Shown piece after piece: positions 1 to 5,720 of a stretch of DNA of 5,720 nt. Made by a program: the position numbers and the translations under genes. Under the pieces are notes generated by a model. That model was not told the origin of the DNA. It did not search any database and was given only the letters and a program-made list of their open reading frames with translations. The DNA comes from Chloroflexota bacterium. GTDB taxonomy: Bacteria; Chloroflexota; Anaerolineae; Promineifilales; Promineifilaceae. The stretch's first letter is position 1. Each line of letters starts with the position of its first letter. The DNA lies in assembly GCA_020353135.1 (NCBI GenBank), contig CP070688.1, positions 99,624-105,343 on the forward strand, written 5' to 3'.

Positions 1-2
1 CT

Positions 3-50
3 ATTGAAAATAGCAGCGACAATGCTCGTTGGAGTGAACTAGGCATATAG
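3..50 (+). CDS. Possible C-terminal end of MraZ (partial, 5' end outside window)
   Basis: An open frame enters from the left edge and stops at TAG 48-50, giving 15 residues that end in ARWSELGI. MraZ, a DNA-binding transcriptional regulator and usual first gene of the dcw cluster, normally sits directly before rsmH. Its last residues are often a short helix ending in a similar hydrophobic -LGI or -FDI tail. The identification therefore rests on position and a weak resemblance of the tail. The piece is too short to show an AbrB-like domain. A second frame is also open from base 1 to the TAG at 40-42, so the choice of frame is not secure. The sequence to the left would settle it. Confidence 0.3.
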   Translation: MENSSDNARWSELGI

Positions 51-60
51 GCATAAAGAG

Positions 61-117
61 CGGGCGGTATCGCAACTGGCCATTTAAGTTGGGCCGGCAA
101 CTGCAAAACGCCGCCCG
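61..117 (+). promoter_or_regulatory. Nested inverted repeat in the rsmH leader, ending at the start codon
   Basis: CGGGCGG (61-67) is the exact reverse complement of CCGCCCG (111-117), which touches the rsmH ATG at 118. Inside it, CTGGCC (76-81) can pair with GGCCGG (92-97), including one G-T pair, around a 10-base loop. The heptamer GCAACTG occurs twice in the same interval (72-78 and 97-103). No T-run follows, so this is not an intrinsic terminator. No good Shine-Dalgarno lies before ATG 118 or the in-frame ATG at 127. If the outer stem forms in mRNA it would place the start codon at the base of a GC-rich helix and could limit rsmH translation. The pairing is visible in the sequence; the regulatory role is inference. 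Confidence 0.35.
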
Positions 118-1071
118 ATGGCCAACATGATTGAGCACATACCAGTACTTTACCAAGAGGTCTTATATTATCTGCAACCATATCCAGGAGGCAAGTACAT
201 TGACGGCACGATTGGCGCGGCCGGACATACGTCCGGATTGCTTGAAGCTTCGGCGCCTGACGGAAGAGTCCTCGGACTTGATCGCGACCCCGAGGCGATA
301 GCGTTCTGCCGAAAGCGACTTGCCGACGCAGGCGAGCGTGTGACGTTGGTACAAGCGAGCTTCGCCGAAATGGACCGGGTGGCCCAGCTCAACGGCTTCA
401 CCGCTGCAGATGGCATCTTGATTGACCTGGGGTTGTCATCTCGCCAACTGGCATCGGCCGAACGCGGCTTTTCTTTTCGGTTGGATGGACCATTGGACAT
501 GCGTTTCGATACTACGTCGGGGGTAACGGCGGGCGAGCTGCTAAATACGCTAGATGAATCGACGCTGTCAAAGATGCTCCGGAGCTACGGTGAGGTGCGT
601 CAGAGCAGAAGAGTCGCGAGGGCGATTGTCGAGGCTCGACCCATTCGTACCACGAAGCAGTTGGCTGACCTCGTTGCACGGCTAAATACGAAGGAGGGAC
701 GCCACAAAGCTTCCCGGCGTATCCATCCGGCCACCAGAGTATTTCAGGCGCTGCGCATCGCCGTCAACGAAGAGTTGGCGGCATTAAAGAAGGCGCTTCC
801 GACTGCAGTGAATCTCTTGCGACCAGGTGGTCGGTTAGCCGCTATTAGTTTTCATTCGTTGGAGGATCGGATGGTCAAGCAGTTCATTCGGGAGCAGAGT
901 CGCGACTGTGTGTGCCCGCCCGAGCTTCCAATCTGCAACTGCGATACACGGCCCATTCTCCGGCCGGTGACGAAGAGAGTGATCAAACCAACAGATGAAG
1001 AAGTAGCCAGGAATCCGCGCAGCCGGAGCGCCAGACTTAGAGTTGCCGAAAGATTGACTGAGGGAGATTAG
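118..1071 (+). CDS. rsmH: 16S rRNA (cytosine(1402)-N(4))-methyltransferase RsmH (MraW)
   Basis: RsmH uses S-adenosylmethionine to methylate N4 of C1402 in 16S rRNA, fine-tuning the ribosomal P site. The 317-residue protein has the usual family length and all its landmarks. HIPVLYQEV is at 7-15. The SAM-binding motif I is DGTIGAAGH at 29-37, followed by GLDRDP (53-58). IDLGLSSRQL (102-111) leads into RGFSF and DGPLDMRFD (116-131). RVFQALRIAVNEEL (207-220) and ISFHSLEDRMVK (243-254) follow, and the protein ends with an Arg-rich NPRSRSARLR segment. A CxC-x6-CxC cluster (C264, C266, C273, C275) lies before the end, a pattern seen in many RsmH proteins. Motif I has Ala35 where Gly is usual. ATG 118 was taken as start; ATG 127 (M4) is an alternative that still keeps HIPVL, and neither has a clear Shine-Dalgarno. 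The stop TAG (1069-1071) shares one base with the next start codon. Confidence 0.97.
   Translation: MANMIEHIPVLYQEVLYYLQPYPGGKYIDGTIGAAGHTSGLLEASAPDGRVLGLDRDPEAIAFCRKRLADAGERVTLVQASFAEMDRVAQLNGFTAADGILIDLGLSSRQLASAERGFSFRLDGPLDMRFDTTSGVTAGELLNTLDESTLSKMLRSYGEVRQSRRVARAIVEARPIRTTKQLADLVARLNTKEGRHKASRRIHPATRVFQALRIAVNEELAALKKALPTAVNLLRPGGRLAAISFHSLEDRMVKQFIREQSRDCVCPPELPICNCDTRPILRPVTKRVIKPTDEEVARNPRSRSARLRVAERLTEGD
1061..1066 (+). promoter_or_regulatory. Ribosome binding site for the ftsL-like gene
   Basis: AGGGAG lies four bases before GTG 1071-1073, inside the last codons of rsmH. It supports the GTG start and the TAGTG one-base overlap, which suggests that ribosomes finishing rsmH reinitiate on the next gene. 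Confidence 0.6.
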
Positions 1072-1547
1072 TGAGCGCCGAGAACGTCCGCGAGAGCCGC
1101 AAGGCAAAGAAAGAGCGTCGAAAGTCGCTCTTCTGGCTCACTGAAGCCCAGGCGGCATTGACCTGGGGCGTCCTCCTGACCTTGGCTGCACTTGTCGGGG
1201 CGATCTATCTAGTTCAGACCAGCCGTATCGCCACAACCGGCCGCCAGGTGCAATTGTTGCAGGAAGAGTTAGACTTGATAAAGCAAGAGAACATTGAACT
1301 CGAGCGAGACATCGCCGAAGCTCAATCTCTCGATCGTCTTCAAAGAGAGGCGATAAAGATGGGTTTCACACGTTCTATTCCATCTGATGTCGAGTACCTC
1401 GTCATTCCGAATTATCCGCCAGCGCCAGATTTGACGGCAGCGCCGGAGTCGGCCGAGCAATCCCAGCCTGTCGAAAGCATGTTTGAAGCGCTGTGGTTGG
1501 CCATAAGAGACAGCATAGGGGATCTGATTCACGGGGAATCACCATGA
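1071..1547 (+). CDS. ftsL: FtsL-like bitopic cell division protein
   Basis: FtsL is a small single-pass membrane protein of the divisome; with FtsB/DivIC and FtsQ/DivIB it recruits and activates FtsW-FtsI. The 158-residue product shows the expected plan: a strongly basic cytoplasmic N-terminus (KAKKERRK, 11-18), one membrane segment at about 26-48, then a coiled-coil-prone region at about 57-95 rich in Gln, Glu and Leu. Next comes REAIKMGF (92-99), matching the A-x-x-x-GF motif common after the coiled coil in FtsL/DivIC-type proteins, and a short beta-like stretch VEYLVIP (107-113). Beyond this is an unusual tail: a Pro/Ala/Glu-rich linker (about 114-134) and a likely amphipathic helix (about 135-154). 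It starts at GTG with a good Shine-Dalgarno and overlaps rsmH by one base and ftsI by four. FtsL is poorly conserved, so the name rests on topology, motif and position; a FtsB/DivIC-type protein is the alternative. Confidence 0.8.
   Translation: MSAENVRESRKAKKERRKSLFWLTEAQAALTWGVLLTLAALVGAIYLVQTSRIATTGRQVQLLQEELDLIKQENIELERDIAEAQSLDRLQREAIKMGFTRSIPSDVEYLVIPNYPPAPDLTAAPESAEQSQPVESMFEALWLAIRDSIGDLIHGESP
1533..1537 (+). promoter_or_regulatory. Ribosome binding site that decides the ftsI start
   Basis: GGGGA lies six bases before ATG 1544. The open frame extends upstream to 1493, but that would add 17 hydrophilic residues before the membrane anchor and overlap ftsL by 55 bases. The site, the ATGA overlap and the normal position of the membrane segment all favour ATG 1544. 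Confidence 0.6.
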
Positions 1548-3244
1548 ACGTGAGCCAACAGCGTCGCCTATGGGTGGTCATCGCCATTTTGTTTGTCTTT
1601 GCGCTGGTGGTTATCTACCGTCTTGTGTCATTCCAAGTAGTGCGAGAAGAGGAGCTGGCCGAATTGGGCAAGAGCATGCATTACGAAAACGTGGTGGCTC
1701 GGCCGGCGAGGGGCATCATCTATGATCGCAACCTGGCTGTGATGGCCGGTAATGGCAGCGATTACCAGGTTGGCATATCGCCGCCTATGGTCGTCGCTCC
1801 GGAGGAGATCGCCACCGCCCTGGCGCCTTTTCTCGAAGAGCGGCGAGCCACGCTACTGACACAGATGAATTCTGAATACCCTTTTGAGTTGCTCGCCGGT
1901 CGGATATCGCCCGAAGTTGCGGCGACGATTCGCGAGCTTCCTTATGACGACGTCATTCAACTGGACCCATTGCCGCGGCGTATCTATCCGCATGATGATC
2001 TAATGTGCCATATTCTCGGCTACACCGATTTTTCAAGTACAGGCGGCAGCGGTTTAGAAGGTTATTACCAATCCGAATTGGCGGGTGAAGCGGCCAGTGC
2101 TCTTCTCAATATTTCACCCCTCACGAAGCAGGAAGGCGTTATCGCTCGCGAAGGCGCAGACCTGGTCTTGACGCTGGATCGGACCATTCAGCACGTGGTC
2201 GAGCAACATCTGCAACAGGCGATGGACACCTACCAGGCTCAGAGTGGTACGATAATCGTTATGGCTCCAAGGACGGGGGCCATACTGGCCATGGCTAATT
2301 TGCCGTGCTTTTCGCCATACAAATTCTTTGAGGCGGGCGAAGAAATACTGCTCAATCCATCAGTCAGCAAGCAGTATGAACCGGGCTCGGTGATGAAACT
2401 AATCACGATGTCTGCGGCCCTCGACTCCGGCACGGTTACCCCACAAACGACCTACTATGATTCGGGGGTTATCGTTCTCGGCGGACACCCGCTATATAAC
2501 TGGGATCGCAGCGCGCGAGGTACGGTCGATATGACTGGATTGCTGGCGAACTCGCTCAATGTCGGCGCCGCAACCATTGCTTCGTGGATGGGACCTGACA
2601 CTTTCTATAATTACTTCCAGCGCTTCAACTTCGGCCGGCCCATGGGGATTGACGTGATGGCCGAAGCCGGTGGGCAGCTGCCTCTACCCGGCGATGAATT
2701 GTGGACGGAAACGAACCTGGGAACTAATGCTTTTGGTCAAGGTATGGCCGTCACGCCACTGCAAATGGTCGCTTCTGTGTCGGCACTGGCCAATGATGGT
2801 TACCTGATGCAACCCTATCTTGTCCAGTCCATTCGAAAGGATGGCCAGATAGTTGAGCACGAGCCCACCGTCATTAGCCGGCCGATTTCGGAACAGACGG
2901 CCGATGTGGTCACGGCAATGGCCGTCAACGCCGTGAGAACGGAGGTATTTGGCGCTCAGGTTGTAGGTTACACGGTTGCCGGGAAGACCGGCACGGCCCA
3001 GATTCCCGAAGGCGGCATCTATCATCCGAGTGACACAATTGCTTCGTTCATCGGCTGGCTGCCGGCCGATGATCCGGAGATTATCGTCCTGATCAAGCTG
3101 GATCGGCCAAAGGCCTCTCCATGGGGATCCACTACCGCCGCTCCAGCATTTGCCGAGCTGGCAACCGACCTCGTGGCTTTATTAGATATCCCGCCGGATG
3201 ACATCCGCTTGCAGCAAGAAGTCGTGGCCGCTCGTGAGCCATAA
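1544..3244 (+). CDS. ftsI: Class B penicillin-binding protein, septal peptidoglycan transpeptidase (FtsI / PBP2-3 type)
   Basis: This is a membrane-anchored D,D-transpeptidase that cross-links septal peptidoglycan, normally in complex with FtsW and activated by FtsL. From ATG 1544 it has 566 residues. A short cytoplasmic N-terminus is followed by a membrane anchor at about 9-28. The class B N-terminal (dimerisation/pedestal) module shows ARPARGIIYDRN (52-63), GYTDF and GSGLEGYY (168-175), then GADLVLTLD just before the catalytic domain. The catalytic domain carries all three active-site motifs: S282-V-M-K285 (the acylated Ser with its Lys), S337-L-N339 and K481-T-G-T484. FGQGMAVTPLQM (397-408) is also typical. 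There are no PASTA repeats after the catalytic domain; the protein ends about 60 residues after IGWLPADDPE. One oddity is Leu64 where the usual RGxIxDRNG motif has Gly. The start overlaps the ftsL stop (ATGA). An elongation-type PBP2 is unlikely given the operon context. Confidence 0.94.
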   Translation: MNVSQQRRLWVVIAILFVFALVVIYRLVSFQVVREEELAELGKSMHYENVVARPARGIIYDRNLAVMAGNGSDYQVGISPPMVVAPEEIATALAPFLEERRATLLTQMNSEYPFELLAGRISPEVAATIRELPYDDVIQLDPLPRRIYPHDDLMCHILGYTDFSSTGGSGLEGYYQSELAGEAASALLNISPLTKQEGVIAREGADLVLTLDRTIQHVVEQHLQQAMDTYQAQSGTIIVMAPRTGAILAMANLPCFSPYKFFEAGEEILLNPSVSKQYEPGSVMKLITMSAALDSGTVTPQTTYYDSGVIVLGGHPLYNWDRSARGTVDMTGLLANSLNVGAATIASWMGPDTFYNYFQRFNFGRPMGIDVMAEAGGQLPLPGDELWTETNLGTNAFGQGMAVTPLQMVASVSALANDGYLMQPYLVQSIRKDGQIVEHEPTVISRPISEQTADVVTAMAVNAVRTEVFGAQVVGYTVAGKTGTAQIPEGGIYHPSDTIASFIGWLPADDPEIIVLIKLDRPKASPWGSTTAAPAFAELATDLVALLDIPPDDIRLQQEVVAAREP

Positions 3245-3333
3245 ACGCTCCGGTGATAGGCCGAGACCGGAACCGCGGAACAGTGTCGGCACAGAAGTTA
3301 TCAAGGCTGATTCCGTCCGGTCAAGTTAATCAG
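3245..3333 (+). other. ftsI-murF junction with competing short inverted repeats and alternative murF starts
   Basis: This 89-base stretch lies between the ftsI stop and the preferred murF start. It is in frame with murF from GTG 3253, so it could encode up to 27 extra residues; GTG 3283 is a second candidate. TCCGGT (3249-3254) can pair with ACCGGA (3266-3271) around an 11-base loop, and a second TCCGGT (3316-3321) could compete for the same ACCGGA. No T-run and no clear promoter were seen. The stems are only six base pairs, so a regulatory role is speculative. Confidence 0.3.
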
Positions 3334-4761
3334 ATGTTGGATTTAGGATTTATTTTGACGACACTTACGGATTATCGGCCAACTGGCCAGGAGCCCCTGG
3401 TCAGTTCCGTCGTTATCGACAGTCGAAAGGCCAAGGCCGGCAGTCTATTCATATGCTTCGTGGGTGAGAACGCGGACGGACACGACTTCGTGTTGGACGC
3501 GTTCGAACGCGGCGCTGTCGCTGCACTGGTGGAGCGTCCAACAGCTGCTATAGCGGTGAATGTGGATGCGGCGCGACCCTGGTTGGATCAGGTGCCGGAA
3601 GATGAAACCTTGCCGTTGCCGATCTGCGTCCAGGTTAGAAGCACGTTGCAATCGATACAAACGCTGGGCCGGCAGTGGCGGGCCAGGTTTCCTGGGCTGC
3701 GCACGGTAGGCATAACCGGCAGCGTCGGCAAGACTACGACGAAAGAGCTGACTCATGCGGTTCTTTCCCGACGATTCAATACGCTTAAATCCGAAGGCAA
3801 CTACAACAATGAAATTGGCTTGCCGCTGACGCTGCTCAGGATACGCCCGTGGCACCAAAGAGCGGTGCTGGAAATGGGCATGTACACCAGTGGTGAAATC
3901 AGTCTGTTGTGTGATCTGGCCCGTCCTGATGTTGGCGTGGTCACAATTATCGGCACTGTTCACATGGAATGGCTGGGCAGCATTGAGGCAATTGCGGCGG
4001 CAAAGCAAGAGCTGGTCGAAGCGCTGCCGGCGGCGCCCAATGGCACCGCCATCCTCAACAAGGATGACGATCGGGTCATGCAAATGGCCGATCATACGCA
4101 GGCCAGGGTATTCACCTATGGCCTGGATAGTCAGGCAGACGTCTGGGCTGACAATATCCTGTCCATGGGATTAGACGGCATTTACTTCAGTATGCACCAT
4201 GGACTCGAAAACCTAAACGTTCAAGTGCCGCTGCTCGGCCGGCATAGCGTTCACACAGCTCTGCGGGCGTCTGCGGTCGGTCTGGTGGAAGGTTTGACCT
4301 GGGACGAAATCGTACACGGCTTGCAAGGGCTGACATCTCAACTGCGCCTGGTGGCAGTGCCCGGACCGCGCAATTCCATCGTGCTGGACGACACCTACAA
4401 CTCCAGCCCTGAATCAGCGGTTGCCGCACTCAATCTGCTGGCGGACCTCGACGGCCGCCGAGTCGCAGTGATGGGCGATATGCTGGAGTTGGGTCCGGCC
4501 GAAGAACATTCCCATCGATTGGTAGGTCGCAGGGCGAAAGATGTGGCCGACATTCTCCTGACCGTCGGCGAGTTGGGTCGTCTAATTGGCGAGGAAGCGC
4601 TCGTGGCCGGCATGCGACAGGAACGCGTTTTTATGGTGAGCGATGCCGACGAGGCCGGTTCGCTCTTGGAGGAAATCATTCGAACTGGCGACGTGGTATT
4701 GGTCAAGGGCTCGCGTGGCATTCGACTGGACAAGGTCGTGACAGCTCTGGGACGCGACTAA
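3334..4761 (+). CDS. murF: UDP-N-acetylmuramoyl-tripeptide--D-alanyl-D-alanine ligase MurF
   Basis: MurF is the cytoplasmic ATP-dependent ligase that adds D-Ala-D-Ala to UDP-MurNAc-tripeptide, completing the pentapeptide precursor. From ATG 3334 it has 475 residues, usual for the family. The N-terminal UDP-substrate domain carries VIDSR (27-31). The central ATPase domain has GITGSVGKTTTKE (126-138; P-loop Lys133), GNYNNEIGLPLTLL (155-168), LEMGMYTSGEI (179-189) and GS-EAIAAAK-E with Lys224. The C-terminal domain has LDDTYNSSP (351-359), GDMLELG (381-387) and VLVKGSRG (455-462). All family landmarks appear intact. The start is uncertain: ATG 3334 gives the typical MurF opening but lacks a Shine-Dalgarno, while GTG 3253 would add 27 basic, non-conserved-looking residues. 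It follows ftsI with no murE between, and its TAA (4759-4761) overlaps the mraY ATG by one base. Confidence 0.97.
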   Translation: MLDLGFILTTLTDYRPTGQEPLVSSVVIDSRKAKAGSLFICFVGENADGHDFVLDAFERGAVAALVERPTAAIAVNVDAARPWLDQVPEDETLPLPICVQVRSTLQSIQTLGRQWRARFPGLRTVGITGSVGKTTTKELTHAVLSRRFNTLKSEGNYNNEIGLPLTLLRIRPWHQRAVLEMGMYTSGEISLLCDLARPDVGVVTIIGTVHMEWLGSIEAIAAAKQELVEALPAAPNGTAILNKDDDRVMQMADHTQARVFTYGLDSQADVWADNILSMGLDGIYFSMHHGLENLNVQVPLLGRHSVHTALRASAVGLVEGLTWDEIVHGLQGLTSQLRLVAVPGPRNSIVLDDTYNSSPESAVAALNLLADLDGRRVAVMGDMLELGPAEEHSHRLVGRRAKDVADILLTVGELGRLIGEEALVAGMRQERVFMVSDADEAGSLLEEIIRTGDVVLVKGSRGIRLDKVVTALGRD

Positions 4762-5720
4762 TGGCTTTTGCGCTGACCTTAGGCGGAGTGACATTCATGC
4801 TAGCAGTGATTTGGGGCGGACCGCTGATCGAAGTGATGCGGCGGCTCCAACTGGGCAAAAAGATACGGATCGAAGGCCCGCAAACTCACTTCAGCAAGAT
4901 GGGGACGCCGGCCATGGGCGGCATCCTGATCGTTGGCTGGGTGGTTCTTATCACCTTGGTTGTGAGCGCGGTGCAGGCCATACGCAACGTCGAGATTGCC
5001 GAAAGCGTCATCGTTCCGTTGGCTGTGATGGTGTCCTATGCAATTCTCGGCGGCATCGATGATTACCAGGGTTTCCGGCAGAGACCCGGTACCGGCATGC
5101 TGGCCCGCTATAAAATCGTCTATCAGTTGGCCATCGCGCTGGTAGCCGCCGCGATACTCTATTGGCGAGTTAATGATGCCCAAGGTTTTGTGGCTGTACC
5201 TACAGTGCCGGTCATCATTGATATTGGCGTATGGTACCTGCCGATAGCAGTTTTCATTATCACCGCGACGGCGAACGCGGTGAACTTCACCGATGGCCTG
5301 GACGGACTGGCCGGAATCATCGCCGCCACTGCCTTCGCCGCTTACGGCATAATCGCCTTTCTGCAAGATCAGCAGTTTCTCGTCACTTTCAGCTTCATCG
5401 TCGTGGGCGCCTGTTTTGCCTTCCTGTGGTACAACGCCCATCCGGCGCAGATGTTCATGGGCGATGTGGGCTCTCAGGCACTGGGCGGCGCCCTCGGCGT
5501 CGTCGCCCTGATGTCCGGACAATGGCTGATATTGCCGATTATCGCCCTGGTACCCGTTGCGACGACTTTATCGGTCATGATTCAAGTAGCTTCAGCGATA
5601 ATGAGCCGACGGTTCCTCGGTCGAGATATGCGGCCCTTCAAAATGGCGCCGCTGCATAATCATTTTGTGCTTCTTGGATGGAGCGAGACCCAAATTGTCC
5701 AGCGATGGTGGTTGGTAGGC
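4761..5720 (+). CDS. mraY: Phospho-N-acetylmuramoyl-pentapeptide-transferase MraY (partial, 3' end outside window)
   Basis: MraY is the polytopic membrane enzyme that transfers phospho-MurNAc-pentapeptide from UDP to undecaprenyl phosphate, forming lipid I. The frame stays open for 320 codons to the window edge; the family is usually about 320-370 residues, so probably only the last membrane helix is missing. Visible motifs are GKKIR with EGPQTH near the N-terminus, MGTPAMGG (47-54), the catalytic Asp pair in GGIDDY (D100, D101), NAVNFTDGLDGLA (172-184; D178), WYNAHPAQMFMGDVGS (D235) and MAPLHNHF (295-302). Many hydrophobic segments fit a multi-pass protein, for example at about 52-73, 81-99, 118-134, 152-170 and 206-226. 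Deviations from the common pattern are Ala51 for Thr, Val236 for Thr, Asn300 for the middle His of HHH, and Val303 for Glu. ATG 4761 overlaps the murF stop (TAATG), with a weak GGGA site eight bases upstream. Confidence 0.97.
   Translation, partial: MAFALTLGGVTFMLAVIWGGPLIEVMRRLQLGKKIRIEGPQTHFSKMGTPAMGGILIVGWVVLITLVVSAVQAIRNVEIAESVIVPLAVMVSYAILGGIDDYQGFRQRPGTGMLARYKIVYQLAIALVAAAILYWRVNDAQGFVAVPTVPVIIDIGVWYLPIAVFIITATANAVNFTDGLDGLAGIIAATAFAAYGIIAFLQDQQFLVTFSFIVVGACFAFLWYNAHPAQMFMGDVGSQALGGALGVVALMSGQWLILPIIALVPVATTLSVMIQVASAIMSRRFLGRDMRPFKMAPLHNHFVLLGWSETQIVQRWWLVG

Noticed and set aside
1..60. Possible promoter in the rsmH leader (TTGAAA at 4-9, AT-rich CATATAGGCATAAAG near 44-58)
   Set aside because: No -35/-10 pair with acceptable spacing was found, and the AGGCATA direct repeat (41-47, 49-55) is too short to interpret.
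61..117. Intrinsic terminator after mraZ
   Set aside because: The stems are GC-rich but no U-run follows; the 3' arm leads straight into the rsmH start codon.
1..117. MraZ binding boxes (GTGGG-type repeats)
   Set aside because: No spaced GTGGG or GTGTG direct repeats are present; such boxes are expected upstream of mraZ, outside this window.
1493..1543. Upstream extension of ftsI from 1493
   Set aside because: It adds 17 polar residues before the membrane anchor and a long overlap with ftsL. ATG 1544 has a ribosome binding site and an ATGA junction.
3445..4095. Open frame of 216 codons on the - strand opposite murF
   Set aside because: It is antisense to conserved MurF motifs, and its Gln/His/Arg-rich composition shows no family signature.
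4800..5522. Long open frame (240 codons) on the - strand opposite mraY
   Set aside because: It lies wholly opposite a clear MraY coding frame, has a His/Gln/Asp-rich low-hydrophobicity composition typical of antisense shadows, and shows no recognisable motif.
4811..5659. Two + strand open frames (4811-5062 and 5231-5659) in another frame across mraY
   Set aside because: They overlap the intact MraY frame, which stays open from 4761 to the edge with all motifs. Their Arg-rich, non-hydrophobic products look like out-of-frame shadows.

Overview
The window is a stretch of the division and cell wall (dcw) cluster of a bacterium, with all genes on the + strand. The order is: possible end of mraZ (very short), rsmH (mraW), an ftsL-like gene, ftsI (class B penicillin-binding protein), murF, and the first 320 codons of mraY, which runs off the right edge. 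Coding density is close to complete. The only non-coding stretches are about 67 bases before rsmH and about 89 bases before the preferred murF start.

The proteins look most like those of Chloroflexota (Anaerolineae/Caldilineae-type bacteria). This rests on three things recalled from family knowledge, not on a search. The MraY N-terminus has the LAVIWGGP and LGKKIR-EGPQ style. FtsI has the NWDR ... SLNVGA and FGQGMAVTPLQM style, with no PASTA domains. murF follows ftsI directly, with no murE between them. The base composition is moderately GC-rich. The phylum call is an inference of moderate confidence.

Layout: 1-50 may be the last codons of mraZ. 51-117 is a short leader with a nested inverted repeat that ends exactly at the rsmH start codon. 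rsmH to ftsL overlap by one base (TAGTG), ftsL to ftsI by four (ATGA), and murF to mraY by one (TAATG). These junctions are typical of one polycistronic, translationally coupled unit. The ftsI-murF junction is the exception: its start is uncertain, there is no clear Shine-Dalgarno, and small competing inverted repeats are present.

How the genes work together: RsmH methylates 16S rRNA. The FtsL-like protein and FtsI belong to the septal cell wall synthesis complex, with FtsL as a bitopic scaffold/activator and FtsI as the transpeptidase. MurF makes the final cytoplasmic UDP-MurNAc-pentapeptide, and MraY moves it onto undecaprenyl phosphate to give lipid I.

I found no mobile element, CRISPR array, tRNA, rRNA or novel multi-gene system. 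The window is mostly an ordinary core locus. The points worth a second look are an Asn in the middle of the normally HHH motif of MraY, the missing murE, the structured leader before rsmH, and the C-terminal tail of the FtsL-like protein.
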